Shown here piece by piece: positions 1 to 8,347 of a stretch of DNA of 64,000 nt. The stretch comes from Aquitalea magnusonii (GTDB lineage Bacteria; Pseudomonadota; Gammaproteobacteria; Burkholderiales; Chromobacteriaceae). Each line of letters starts with the position of its first letter. The first letter of the stretch is position 1. Under the pieces are notes generated by a model. That model ran no database searches. It had not been told where the DNA came from and saw nothing but the letters and a program-made list of their open reading frames with translations. The stretch is from assembly GCF_003202035.1 (NCBI RefSeq), contig NZ_QJKC01000006.1:124001-188000 (forward strand). The letters run 5' to 3'. The translations under genes were made by a program, and so were the position numbers.

Positions 1-1243
1 GACTGCGGGCAGCCTGCGGCCAGTGGCGCGGCAGGCTGTCCAGCGCACCCGCCAGGCTGCGCGCGACAAAGGGATAGGCCAGCAAGGCATAGCTGGCCAG
101 CAACAGGGGCAGACTGGCACTCCACTGCGGGTAGAGCAGCAACAGGCCAAAAGCCACGCACACCGGGGACACCACAAAGGGGAGAAAGGCCAGCGCCCGC
201 AGCCACAGGCTGCCCCGTGCCGCCAGCGCATGCAACCAGCCCAGCAGCGCCGCCAGCAGCACGGCCATGGCACTGAAACGGGCCGAATTACCCAGTGCCA
301 GCAGCACTTCCTCGTCGTGCAGCAGGCTGAAACCGGAAACCGCTAGCGCCTGCAGCGCACGCCACAGCACCGCCAGCAAGGGCAGGCCGGCAAACAGCAG
401 CAACATGGCCAGCGCCGCCGCCAGCTGCAGCCACTCCATGCCCTGCGGGCGGCGCGGCAGCACCGGGTCCACCTTCAGCGGCGCCGCCAGGCGGCGCTCC
501 AGCCAGGCATACAGCGTGGCAATGGCACCGGTCACCAGCAACATCAACAGCGCCAGCGCGCCGGCATCCGCCAGCTTCAGCTCATAAGACACCAGCTGGT
601 AGATTTCCACTTCCACCGTGGCATAGCGCTGCCCGCCCAGCAGCAGGGCCAGCCCGAAGCCGGAGAAGCAATACAGGAAAACCAGGCACAAGGCCGACAA
701 CAGCCAGGGCCGCACCGCCGGCCATTCCACCCGCCAGAACACCCGCCAGGGCGTGGCACCCAGCGTGCGCGCGGCAGCAATGCGGCTGGCCGGCAGCTGC
801 GCCAGCCCCTCGCAGGCGGCGCGAATCACCAGCGGCAGATTGAAAAACAGATTGCCATACAGCAACAGCCAGGGCGTGTCCTGCAGATTGACCCCCAGCA
901 AGCCCTGCGGCCCGAACAGCGCCAGCACCCCCATGGCCGCCACCAGGGTGGGCATGACAAAGGGCAGCATCAGCAGGCGCAGGCTAAGGCTGCGACCGGG
1001 AAAACGATAACGGGCCAGGCACCAGGCAACGGGCAGGCCGATCAGCAAGGCGGCCACACTGCTGGCAGCGGCCTGCAGCAAGGACCACAGCACCCGCCAT
1101 TGCAGGTAAGGGTCGGTAAACAAGTCGGCGGATACCGCCCCCTGCCCTTCCTGCAACAAGCGCAGCAAGGGCAGGATGGACATCAGCAACAAAAAGGCCA
1201 GCGGCAGCAAGGCCAGCCCTGCCCGACGCCCCCGCTCAGACAT
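1..1243 (-). CDS. thiP: Thiamine ABC transporter permease ThiP (3' end off window)
   Basis: Inner-membrane permease of the thiamine/TPP importer. Reading the minus strand from the ATG at 1243 gives a continuous hydrophobic protein starting MSERGRRAGLALLPLAF with many membrane segments; it has two halves in tandem, as expected for the fused ThiP/FbpB-type permeases. An EAA-like loop is visible in the first half (around the residues reading AARTLGATPWRVFWRV). The frame remains open to the window edge, so the C-terminus is missing. It overlaps the end of the upstream acetyltransferase gene by 8 bp, so the two are probably translationally coupled. Assignment rests on its position behind thiB and the TPP riboswitch; thiQ would be expected beyond position 1. 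Confidence 0.88.
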   Translation of the reverse strand, partial: MSERGRRAGLALLPLAFLLLMSILPLLRLLQEGQGAVSADLFTDPYLQWRVLWSLLQAAASSVAALLIGLPVAWCLARYRFPGRSLSLRLLMLPFVMPTLVAAMGVLALFGPQGLLGVNLQDTPWLLLYGNLFFNLPLVIRAACEGLAQLPASRIAAARTLGATPWRVFWRVEWPAVRPWLLSALCLVFLYCFSGFGLALLLGGQRYATVEVEIYQLVSYELKLADAGALALLMLLVTGAIATLYAWLERRLAAPLKVDPVLPRRPQGMEWLQLAAALAMLLLFAGLPLLAVLWRALQALAVSGFSLLHDEEVLLALGNSARFSAMAVLLAALLGWLHALAARGSLWLRALAFLPFVVSPVCVAFGLLLLYPQWSASLPLLLASYALLAYPFVARSLAGALDSLPRHWPQAARS

Positions 1244-1808
1244 GGTGCTGCCGGGTAAACGGCCAGTCGGCAACCAGCACATCTTCCGGACCGTCCTCCG
1301 GGTCGTCCACCTGCTCCAGCCAGTGGAAACCCAGGCTGGCCGCCAGCGCCTGCGAGGGCAGGTTATCCGGGCTGATGGACAGCACAAAGCGCTTGACCCC
1401 GGCGGTTTCCACCGCCCAGCCGGCGCAGGCCAGCAGGGCCTCGCTGGCATAACCCTGGCGCCGGAAAGCCGGCAGCACGGTGTAGCCCAGCTCGACATCA
1501 CCGCGCCCTTGCAGATAGGCATGGCCGGGGCAGGTATGGAAATTGATATGGCCCACCAGCTGGCCATCCTCCCGCCGCAGCATGGCGCGCATCGACCACG
1601 GTGCATACTCCGGCTCGTTTTCCATCTGCTCCAGCCGTAGCGCCATTACCGCCGCCTCTTCCAGCCAGCTGATGGGCAGCGGCGCACCCAGCCAGCGCGC
1701 CGCCTCGGCCAGCCGCGCCTCCATGCTGGCGCGCAACATGGCAGGCGTGAGGTGACGCAGGATCAGCCGCGGGCTGAGAATGTCGGGAACCGTAAGCGTG
1801 GTGGACAT
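1236..1808 (-). CDS. GNAT-family N-acetyltransferase (RimJ/RimL type) inside the thiamine operon
   Basis: 190-residue acetyltransferase of the GNAT fold. It begins MSTTLTVPDILSPRLILRHL, the usual RimL-like opening strand, has a central segment DVELGYTVLPAFRRQGYASE that matches the acetyl-CoA motif A (Q/R-x-x-G-x-G/A), and ends with the ALAASLGFHWLE region typical of motif B. The chosen ATG overlaps the thiB stop codon (TAATG); an upstream in-frame ATG would run into thiB and is not needed. The 3' end overlaps thiP by 8 bp. Lying between thiB and thiP, it must be co-transcribed under the TPP riboswitch. Substrate unknown; the context suggests, but does not prove, a link to thiamine or to a pyrimidine/thiazole amine. 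Confidence 0.85.
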   Translation of the reverse strand: MSTTLTVPDILSPRLILRHLTPAMLRASMEARLAEAARWLGAPLPISWLEEAAVMALRLEQMENEPEYAPWSMRAMLRREDGQLVGHINFHTCPGHAYLQGRGDVELGYTVLPAFRRQGYASEALLACAGWAVETAGVKRFVLSISPDNLPSQALAASLGFHWLEQVDDPEDGPEDVLVADWPFTRQHHV

Positions 1809-2821
1809 TACTGGCCGGACTTCAGCACGATGCGCGTCCATTTGCCGACCCAGCCGGCGCTGTTGGCGGCAATCTGCTGCTGGTCAGGCGTGCTGTGGGC
1901 GGCCGGCTTTTCGGCGTGCTGGAATACCGGGTCCAGCGCAATGCCCGGCTGCACCGGATACATCCACATCGAGGTGGGAATATCCTTCTGCACCGCGTCC
2001 GAACGCAGGAAGGCAATGAACTTGCGCGCCAGCGCGGCTTGCTGGCCCCCCTTCACCAAGGCCGCGCCTTCTACCTGCTGGAACACCGCACCGGGCAGCA
2101 ACAGGTTGGCAGTGGGCGAGGTGCTGAGCTTTTCCTTGCTATAGAACACTTCCGCCGCCGGGCTGGTGGCATAACTCACCACGATGGGGCGCGCACCGCC
2201 ATTGCGCGAGAAATCGGTGTAATAGGCTTCGGTCCAGCCCTTGCTCACCTTCACGCCGTTGTCGCGCAACTTGGCCCAGAAGGCCATGGCCTTGGTCTCG
2301 CCCATGGCAGAGATGGTGGACAGCAAAAAGGCCAGGCCGGGGCTGGACGTGGCCGGGTTCTCCACCACCAGCAGGTCCTTGTAGGCCGGGCGGGTCAGGT
2401 CGTCCAGGGTCTTGGGCAGCGGCAGCTGCTTCTTGGCAAACCAGGCCTTGTCGTAGTTCAGCGTGACATAGCCGTAGTCGATGCTGGTGGCACCCGGCAG
2501 CTGCGGCTGGCCGGGCTTGCGCTCTGCCGGCTCCGGCAGCAGCACGCCGGCGGCGGCGGCCTTGCCCATCATGGTGTTGTCGATGCCGTACACCACATCG
2601 GCAATCGGATTGGCGCGGGTCAGGATCAGCTTGTTGACCATCTCGCCGGCATCGCCCGCCTTGATGATGTTGAGCTTGACGCCGTTCTGCTGCTCGAACT
2701 GCGCCAGCAGCGGCTTGGCGACGGCAAACGAACTATGGGTGAGCACGCGCAGTTCGGCGGCATGGCTCAGGCCGGCCAGCAACAAGGCGCTGATGAGACT
2801 GGTGGTTTTGAACAACTGCAT
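1808..2821 (-). CDS. thiB: Thiamine ABC transporter substrate-binding protein ThiB
   Basis: Periplasmic binding protein of the thiamine/TPP importer, 337 residues, close to the usual size. A signal peptide (MQLFKTTSLISALLLAGLSHAA) is followed by the mature start ELRVLTHSSFAV. The type-II binding-protein pattern continues through DVVYGIDNTM and the SKGWTEAYYTDF / VVSYATSPAAEV region that is conserved in ThiB proteins. Start chosen at 2821, where a GGAGA Shine-Dalgarno lies about 7 bases upstream; the frame stays open further 5' through the riboswitch, but that extension has no signal peptide and would translate the aptamer. First gene of a thiB-GNAT-thiP operon; likely repressed when TPP is abundant. 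Confidence 0.92.
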   Translation of the reverse strand: MQLFKTTSLISALLLAGLSHAAELRVLTHSSFAVAKPLLAQFEQQNGVKLNIIKAGDAGEMVNKLILTRANPIADVVYGIDNTMMGKAAAAGVLLPEPAERKPGQPQLPGATSIDYGYVTLNYDKAWFAKKQLPLPKTLDDLTRPAYKDLLVVENPATSSPGLAFLLSTISAMGETKAMAFWAKLRDNGVKVSKGWTEAYYTDFSRNGGARPIVVSYATSPAAEVFYSKEKLSTSPTANLLLPGAVFQQVEGAALVKGGQQAALARKFIAFLRSDAVQKDIPTSMWMYPVQPGIALDPVFQHAEKPAAHSTPDQQQIAANSAGWVGKWTRIVLKSGQ

Positions 2822-2892
2822 GACATTCTCCGTGCGACAAGGCGCAATCGCCGGAGCAAGCGAAACAACAGATGGTAGGGCCTTCTGCATCA

Positions 2893-2963
2893 CGCTCCCT
2901 CCGCTGGCATTATCCAGTTCAGGTTCTAGGGTGTTTCTCAGCCCGCAACGGGCACCCCTGGTG
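2893..2963 (-). promoter_or_regulatory. TPP riboswitch (thi box)
   Basis: On the minus strand the leader of thiB contains the hallmark elements of the TPP aptamer in order: GGGGTGCCC, a short P3 hairpin (GTTGCGGGC), GCTGAGA, ACCCT, GAACCTGA, CTGGATAATGCCAGCG and AGGGA closing P1. The aptamer ends about 70 bases before the thiB ATG. No clear terminator with a T-run follows, so control is more probably at translation or through Rho; this last point is inference. Confidence 0.96.
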
Positions 2964-3149
2964 ATTGGCGGCATCATTCAGATACCTGCCGACATGTTTG
3001 CTTACAAGGCGTTACCGTTTGTTCACGAAAATTAACAGCCCGCAGCAGACAGAAAATGAATTGTACACACTTTCCCTCCATGATGAATTCACAACAACAG
3101 CAAGCTTGTGCAAACCGTCGTCCACGCAGATAACCCAGGGAGCAAAATC

Positions 3150-3485
3150 ATGAAACTGTCCGCCCGCATCATGCTGATCAGCCTGTCCGCCCTCACCTTC
3201 GCCGCCCTGTCGGGCAGCGCCGCGGCCGAGACCGAATGGCAGAAACAACACCCGCGCCGCGCTGAAGTCAACCATCGCCTCGACCATCAGGACAAGCGCA
3301 TCAACCGCGAACGCAAGGAAGGCGAAATCAACAAGCAGCAAGCCCGTGAGCTGCACCAGCAAGACCGCGCCATCCGCCAGCAGGAACGTGCTGATGCCCG
3401 TCAAAACCACGGTCACATCACCAAGCAGGAACAAAAAACGCTGAACCAGGAAGAAAACACAGTCAGCAAGGAAATCGGCAAGTAA
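3150..3485 (+). CDS. Small secreted basic, charged helical protein
   Basis: 111-residue protein with a clear signal peptide (MKLSARIMLISLSALTFAAL, cleavage near SAAA-ET). The mature part is almost entirely polar and charged, rich in Gln, Arg, Lys, Glu and His, with repeated patterns such as INRERKEGEINKQQARELHQ and IRQQERADARQ, which predict long amphipathic or coiled helices. Similar short periplasmic proteins occur widely in Burkholderiales and Neisseriales without a known function. A purine-rich ribosome site (AGGGAGC) sits before the ATG. Divergent from thiB. The function cannot be read from the sequence; a periplasmic stress or envelope role would be a guess. Confidence 0.75.
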   Translation: MKLSARIMLISLSALTFAALSGSAAAETEWQKQHPRRAEVNHRLDHQDKRINRERKEGEINKQQARELHQQDRAIRQQERADARQNHGHITKQEQKTLNQEENTVSKEIGK

Positions 3486-3588
3486 ACTTTAGCCATATTC
3501 CAACCCATTCCCGGCCAGAACCTAGCCGGCCAGCGTGGCCGAGCCAGATCTGGCCGGCCTGGCTCATCCCCAACAGCGAGCGTTTCCC

Positions 3589-5043
3589 ATGAGATCGCAT
3601 GCGCAAACAGCCATCCGCCTGCTGCTGCTCTGCCTGCTGCCGCTGACAGCCTGGGCCGGCATTGGTGAAGAAGCTGCCCGCCACCTGCTGTCCCGTACCG
3701 GCTTTGGTGCCAATCCGGCGCAAATTGCCCTGTATGCCCCGCTTAGCCGCCAGCAAGCGGTGGATCGCCTGCTCGATCACACCAGTGACAAAGCCCTCAC
3801 CGCGCCGCCCGCCTGGGTCAACGAACCCTTCGACCGCCCCGGCAAACCCAATCTGACCGAAGACGAAAAGAAGGCCCTGCAAAAAGAGCGCAACGAACAT
3901 GCGCAAGAATTGCGTGGCTGGTGGCTGGAGGAAATGCGCATCACGCCCAGCCCCTTGACGGAAAAGATGACCCTGTTCTGGCACAACCACTTTGTTTCCG
4001 GCCTGGACAAGGTCGGCGTGCCGCAACTGATGTACCAGCAGAATGTGCTGCTGCGCCATCAGGCGCTGGGCAATTTCGGCCAACTGCTGCACGCCATCGC
4101 CCGCGATCCGGCCATGATGCGCTATCTGGACACGGTGAATAACCGCAAGGGCCAGCCAAACGAAAACTTTGCCCGCGAAGTGATGGAGCTGTTCACCCTG
4201 GGCGAAGGCCACTACAGCGAACAGGACATCCGCGAAGCCGCCCGCGCCTTTACCGGCTGGTCGCTGGACAAGGACTTCCAGTTTGTCTACCGCCCCAACC
4301 AGCATGACAACGGCGACAAGACCATCTTTGGCCAGCAAGGCAATTTCGATGGCGACGATGTGCTGGACATGCTGCTGCGCAAGCCGCAGACCGCCCGCTT
4401 CGTCACCATCAAACTATGGAAAAACCTGGTTTCGCCCACCCCGAACGAAGCCGACATCCAGCGCCTGTCCGCGCTGTTCTACCGCGATAATTACGAAATC
4501 CGCCCGCTGCTGCGCGCCATGCTGCTGACCCCGGCCTTCTGGCAAAGCCAGGGCCAGCTGATCAAGTCACCGCTGGAACTGACCGTGGGCACGCTGGTCA
4601 CCTTCGACCTGACACCGCCCGACTGGCGCGCACTGGCCGGGCTCAACCGCCAGCTGGGCCAGGACGTATTCAATCCGCCCAATGTCAAAGGCTGGCCCGG
4701 CGGCGAAGTATGGATCAACAGCGCCACCCTGCTGACGCGCAAGCAGTTCCTCGACCGCCTCAGCCATGACGCCGCCCCCATCCGCAACAGCTTCATCAAG
4801 GCCGACGGCCAGATGGATGAGGCCGGCGGGCGCCAGGCACGCATCCAGCGCCTGATCCAGGCCGGCTTGCGCCCGATCAGGCTGCAACCGGATGAATGGG
4901 CCGCCATCTACCATGTCCGCAACGCAGCCGACAGCGCCCGCCTGCTGCTGGCGGTGCCGCCGGCACAAGCCCTGCCGGAAGGCATGAGCGGCGCGCAAGC
5001 CATCGCCCCCCTGCTGCTCGACCCGGCCTACCAGGTTCACTGA
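3589..5043 (+). CDS. DUF1800 family exported protein
   Basis: 484 residues with an N-terminal signal peptide (MRSHAQTAIRLLLLCLLPLTAWA). The rest matches the DUF1800 pattern: RHLLSRTGFGANP near the mature start, LTEKMTLFWHNHFVSG, NFAREVMELFTLGEGHY followed by DIREAARAFTGW, and NVKGWPGGEVWINSATLL near the C-terminus. DUF1800 genes are usually paired with a DUF1501 gene, as here 22 bp downstream. The biochemical role of the pair is not established; both are predicted to work outside the cytoplasm. The start was set at the ATG giving the signal peptide; upstream in-frame codons lie in a palindromic GC-rich stretch. Confidence 0.88.
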   Translation: MRSHAQTAIRLLLLCLLPLTAWAGIGEEAARHLLSRTGFGANPAQIALYAPLSRQQAVDRLLDHTSDKALTAPPAWVNEPFDRPGKPNLTEDEKKALQKERNEHAQELRGWWLEEMRITPSPLTEKMTLFWHNHFVSGLDKVGVPQLMYQQNVLLRHQALGNFGQLLHAIARDPAMMRYLDTVNNRKGQPNENFAREVMELFTLGEGHYSEQDIREAARAFTGWSLDKDFQFVYRPNQHDNGDKTIFGQQGNFDGDDVLDMLLRKPQTARFVTIKLWKNLVSPTPNEADIQRLSALFYRDNYEIRPLLRAMLLTPAFWQSQGQLIKSPLELTVGTLVTFDLTPPDWRALAGLNRQLGQDVFNPPNVKGWPGGEVWINSATLLTRKQFLDRLSHDAAPIRNSFIKADGQMDEAGGRQARIQRLIQAGLRPIRLQPDEWAAIYHVRNAADSARLLLAVPPAQALPEGMSGAQAIAPLLLDPAYQVH

Positions 5044-5065
5044 AACCATCACCAAGGACTCTGCC

Positions 5066-6253
5066 ATGTTTCAACGCCGTGAATTTCTCAAGGCCATGGG
5101 TGCCGGCCTGCTGGTTTCGGTACTGCCCAATCTGAGTTATGCCCTGGCACCGGCCGGCTACCAGCGGCTGCTGATCCTGATCGAACTGAAGGGCGGCAAC
5201 GACGGCCTCAATACCGTCATCCCCTATGCCAGCGATGACTACACCCGCCTGCGCCCCGCCATCGGCATTCCCCGGCCACAGGTACTGCAACTGAATGAAC
5301 AGGTCGGCCTGCATCCGGCCATGGCCAGCCTGATGCCGCTATGGCAACACCAGCAGCTGGCGGTACTGCAAAGCGTGGGCTACCCCGAGCCCAATCTGTC
5401 GCACTTCCGCTCCATCGAAATCTGGGAAACCGCCTCCGCCAGCAATCAATACCTAGGAGAAGGCTGGCTCAGCCGGCTGTTTCGCAGCCAGCCGGTGCCG
5501 GCCAGCTTTGCCGCCGACGGCGTCGTGCTGTCCAGCCAGAATCTCGGCCCGCTGGACGGCGGCGCCCGCGCCGTGGTGCTGAACAATCCGCAAGACTTCG
5601 CCCGCCAGGCCAAACTGGCGGCAGACCAGCAGGCCGGCGCACATAGCGGCGCACTGTCGCACATCCTCAAGGTGGAAGGCGACATCCGCACCGCCGCCAC
5701 CGCCCTGCAACAAGCGCCCATGAAAGCCCCCGCCAACCCGGCCGAAGCCCCCACCGCCCCACCACGCGCGGCAGGCGGCTTTGCCCAGGCCATCAACACC
5801 CTGGCCGACATCCTGCAGAACGGCACCCGCATCGCGGTAGCGCGCATCACCCTCACCGGCTTTGACACCCACGGCAACCAGCAACCCACCCAGGCCCGCT
5901 TGCTGGGCGAACTGGCCGATGGCCTGGCCCTGCTGCAAAACCGCCTGCAGGCACAAGGCCGCTGGGACGACACCCTGGTGCTGAGCTATGCCGAGTTTGG
6001 CCGCCGTCCACGCGAAAACGGCAATCGCGGCACCGACCACGGCACCGCCAACAGTCACTTCATGCTGGGCGGCCGGGTCAAGGGTGGCCTGTATGGCCAG
6101 ACACCGGTGCTGGCCGGCGTGACGGATGGCAACCTGCCGCACGCCATCGACTTCCGCCAGCTCTACGCCACGGTGGTACAGGACTGGTGGGGCAAGGACG
6201 CCCGCGCATTGTTTGGCGGGCATTTCGAACGGCTGCCGCTGCTGCGGGCCTGA
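5066..6253 (+). CDS. DUF1501 family protein with Tat-type signal
   Basis: 395 residues. The N-terminus MFQRREFLKAMGAGLLVSV carries a twin-arginine motif (RREFLK) followed by a hydrophobic stretch, so folded export by Tat is likely. Family landmarks are LIELKGGNDGLNTVIPY, LPLW-like LMPLWQHQQLAVLQSVGYP, NLSHFRSIEIWET, TLTGFDTHGNQ and SYAEFGRRPRENGNRGTDHG. These lie in the alkaline-phosphatase/sulfatase-like superfamily and include likely metal-binding Asp and His residues, but no substrate is known. It forms a two-gene unit with the DUF1800 gene 22 bp upstream. A low-complexity Ala/Pro insertion (around residues 220-235) separates two conserved blocks. Confidence 0.88.
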   Translation: MFQRREFLKAMGAGLLVSVLPNLSYALAPAGYQRLLILIELKGGNDGLNTVIPYASDDYTRLRPAIGIPRPQVLQLNEQVGLHPAMASLMPLWQHQQLAVLQSVGYPEPNLSHFRSIEIWETASASNQYLGEGWLSRLFRSQPVPASFAADGVVLSSQNLGPLDGGARAVVLNNPQDFARQAKLAADQQAGAHSGALSHILKVEGDIRTAATALQQAPMKAPANPAEAPTAPPRAAGGFAQAINTLADILQNGTRIAVARITLTGFDTHGNQQPTQARLLGELADGLALLQNRLQAQGRWDDTLVLSYAEFGRRPRENGNRGTDHGTANSHFMLGGRVKGGLYGQTPVLAGVTDGNLPHAIDFRQLYATVVQDWWGKDARALFGGHFERLPLLRA

Positions 6254-6324
6254 GCCCGCGCCAGCTGCGCACGGACAGCAATCCAGCCCTCCAGCCCCGG
6301 CACCCGCCGGGGCGGTGAACGGCG

Positions 6325-6993
6325 CTAGGCCCGCAGCGCCTGTTTTTGCATGCGCTCGGCCAGGCGCAAATGACAAGCCGCCGCCAGTTTGATCAGCTCG
6401 CGCGTGCTCACCGGCAGCGCCCCGCCCACCGCCACGCGCTCAGCCAAAGCCGCCAGCGTGCTCACCTCGGCCTGCAAGGCCACCGTATTGCCGGATGGCC
6501 GCCGCTGTCCCTGCTCCATCTGATAGTGCAGGGAAATCAGCCAGCGCGACTGCTGCCAGTCCGCATCCCCCGCCAATACCGACTGCCACACCGCCTGCCC
6601 CACCTGCCGCGCCGCTTCACCGGCCAGTGCGTAGGCCAGTTGCAGCCGGTCGTGATCGGCTGCTGCTCCCTGGCGCAAGATGGGCAGCAAGGTGTCATCT
6701 AGCCAGAGTTGCAGCGCTTGCGCCTGTGTTTTGCGGCCGGCACGCAGGGCGTGGCGCAGTTCGGCCTCGCTCAGGGTAAGCAGGGCCGGGCCACTGGCCG
6801 GGCTCAGCAGGCAGCCGGCCTTGCCGCCCAGCGCAGTTTGCAGGGCGGCTTCATCGGGGTATTTAAGCAGTTTGGCGACATCGGCCGCGACAAAGCGCGG
6901 GCCTTGTGCCATTGGGAAAACACGCAGGTTTTTCTTGTTCAAACGGAAGCGGATCGGCGGGGACTCACTGCATAGCGGGCGTGCTTTGTTCAT
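6325..6993 (-). CDS. BRO-N-domain-like (phage antirepressor-type) protein
   Basis: 222 residues. Residues about 20-110 resemble the BRO-N fold of phage antirepressors: FVAADVAKLLKYPDEAAL corresponds to the usual F-V-A-x-D-V-A-x-x-L-G-Y segment, and LLTLSEAELRHALRAGRK leading to LQLWLDDTLLPILRQ corresponds to the S-E-x-G-L-Y-x-L-x-x-x-S-x-K ... W-V-x-x-x-V-L-P-x-I-R block. The C-terminal half (about 110-222) is helical, with a possible second DNA- or protein-binding part. BRO-N proteins are DNA-binding regulators, usually in phages and islands. Preceded by an unusually structured leader (next entry). The start at 6993 was chosen because the frame further upstream is inside that leader. Confidence 0.68.
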   Translation of the reverse strand: MNKARPLCSESPPIRFRLNKKNLRVFPMAQGPRFVAADVAKLLKYPDEAALQTALGGKAGCLLSPASGPALLTLSEAELRHALRAGRKTQAQALQLWLDDTLLPILRQGAAADHDRLQLAYALAGEAARQVGQAVWQSVLAGDADWQQSRWLISLHYQMEQGQRRPSGNTVALQAEVSTLAALAERVAVGGALPVSTRELIKLAAACHLRLAERMQKQALRA

Positions 6994-7270
6994 GTCAGAA
7001 GCTCCATGTGGCATACAAGCTATTGCCACCCTGTCGCCAGACGGGTGGCAAGCCAAGGCAGGGCTGGCGAACCGGCACATGGACCCGGTAGACCCGAAGG
7101 TCTCCCCACCCGGCCCGCCGTTGAAGACACGCAGGTACACGAGTGCGACAAGCAGCTACCGGAGCAGATGCCTGCCATGTGTCAGGGTCGCCAAACCCAC
7201 GTTGTGTCACAAGACACAAGCGGCTAAGGCTAGGACCCTGACTTAGGGCTGACAAGGGTAAGGACGGGAG
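6994..7270 (-). ncRNA. Structured leader region upstream of the BRO-N gene
   Basis: About 280 bases without a convincing gene but with several strong hairpins: a 9-bp stem TTGCCACCC/GGGTGGCAA (7023-7051), an 8-position stem closing a UUCG tetraloop on the minus strand (7087-7106, one A/G-type mismatch or wobble), and TTGTGTC/GACACAA with a 4-base loop (7202-7219). The region ends directly at the BRO-N start codon. It could be a long regulatory 5' UTR or a separate small RNA. Similar hairpin-rich leaders occur upstream of phage antirepressor-type genes and in P4-like immunity regions; identity with any of these is not shown here. Confidence 0.5.
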
Positions 7271-7395
7271 GCTGCACTGGCAAGATGTGCAGGTATGTCG
7301 GCGTTTCGGATTTACCCGTAACGCCACCGGGCATATGCCTGCACATCGCAGGAAAAATCGTCACCGCGCATGGCTTTGGCAAAGTGCCAGTCTGC

Positions 7396-7723
7396 AGGGC
7401 GGAAAACCCGGAATTTAACGGGGCGTTCCGCCACGATGCGAGTATAAGTGGCGGAAATCATCAGGTTTTGCATCCGCTCACGCGGATGATATTTGACCTT
7501 GCCGCTTCCGCGCGGCGGACGGGAAAGAGGGCTTGCCTGGCCAAGCCCTCCTTCACCTCCAAGGCCACCCCACAAGCATGGCCTGCGGCTGCCCGCCGGG
7601 ACCCGTCCGGAGCGAGGCGCGCCTGAACTCGCGATTTGCTAACGTCAAATCGCTCAGACAAAGCAGGCGCTTAAGACCTCGCCCCGGCCACCCGTCGGCA
7701 TGCTTGACGGGGCCAATGGGTGG
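7396..7723 (-). repeat. Structured inverted repeat, copy A
   Basis: About 330 bases that, read on the minus strand, align with 10150-10491 on the plus strand. In 5'-3' order it contains GCCCCG/CGGGGC pairing, an outer stem GCGCCTG/CAGGCGC enclosing GCGATTTG/CAAATCGC (7631-7653), a 9-bp hairpin at 7527-7550 closing a GCCAGG loop, a CCGC/GCGG hairpin, ATCCGC-GTGA-GCGGAT (7472-7487) and GGCGGAA/TTCCGCC. The 7527-7550 stem differs from the other copies at five consecutive pairs, yet all pairs are kept. No convincing gene is seen in it; short open frames exist in several phases. Confidence 0.8.
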
Positions 7724-7900
7724 CGTCGGTGCGGTGCTTGCGGTAGAGAAGTACGGTGTAGATGGAGTGCTGATGCAGGCTAAGGATATGTTAATGCCAT
7801 TGCGCTAAAATGGCTGATGTCGGCCAATAGCAGACAGACAATACCTACACAACAAGAGCCAATCGAATCAATCAATGACTAAGAATCAAATGAGGAATGC
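7724..7900. other. Boundary between structured repeat and AT-rich cargo
   Basis: Base composition falls sharply here from GC-rich to AT-rich. The stretch just before the small membrane-protein gene (from about 7790) is AT-rich and should hold its promoter, but I see no unambiguous -35/-10 pair. A GAGGA ribosome site lies 5 bases before the ATG at 7901. Confidence 0.4.
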
Positions 7901-8347
7901 ATGCTACCCGATGAAAATAAATTAGGCCCACAAAAAGACATTTTTGCTGGCAGCGTCTTTCTGGTGATTGGCTTATTAATATTTCTTGTAGGCTACTTAT
8001 TTGTGATGGCCGACTTTGATGCGTGGGGAAAGTCAGGCTTGGCAAACAGCATTGCATTTGGAGGTGGAGCATTATTTTTGGCACTCGTCGGTTTACTGTG
8101 CCTGTATAGAGGCTCATGTTATTTGACAGGAACCGCCGAGGTAATGCAAACCAAAAAGTTCAAACCAATCGGAGATTTAATTTTATGGATTGCACCCATT
8201 CTCAAGATAGAAATGATGGTTATTGATAACAATCCAGTACTGGCAAAAAATCACCCATATACACTAGGAGTGTCATGTATTTTTCTCTTGACTATGCCAA
8301 TTATTTTTGTGATTTACATGTACAAAAAAAGAGCATTGCTAGATTAA
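7901..8347 (+). CDS. Small AT-rich membrane protein, unknown function
   Basis: 148 residues, no family recognised. Three hydrophobic segments are evident: about residues 15-37 (IFAGSVFLVIGLLIFLVGYL), 50-70 (IAFGGGALFLALVGLLCLY) and 122-142 (LGVSCIFLLTMPIIFVIYMY), with a polar middle part and a basic tail (KKRALLD). Codon use and base composition are much more AT-rich than the surrounding chromosome, a sign of recent transfer. The ATG has a good ribosome site (TGAGGAATGC). It lies between two inverted structured repeats and is convergent with the DUF2971-like gene, so the two are not one operon. A role as membrane partner or effector of that neighbour is inference. Confidence 0.6.
   Translation: MLPDENKLGPQKDIFAGSVFLVIGLLIFLVGYLFVMADFDAWGKSGLANSIAFGGGALFLALVGLLCLYRGSCYLTGTAEVMQTKKFKPIGDLILWIAPILKIEMMVIDNNPVLAKNHPYTLGVSCIFLLTMPIIFVIYMYKKRALLD

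Noticed and set aside
2822-2977. N-terminal extension of ThiB by 52 codons in the same frame
   Set aside because: It crosses the TPP aptamer, has no signal-peptide logic and no ribosome site; the ATG at 2821 has both.
6294-6312. Terminator after the DUF1501 gene (CCCCGGC/GCCGGGG)
   Set aside because: A GC stem is present but there is no T-run on either strand; left unannotated as too weak.
7312-7808. Short open frames on both strands within repeat copy A
   Set aside because: The best-conserved positions between copies are base pairs in stems, and the peptide over the covarying hairpin differs between copies, so coding is less likely than structure. A phage-type small protein cannot be fully excluded.
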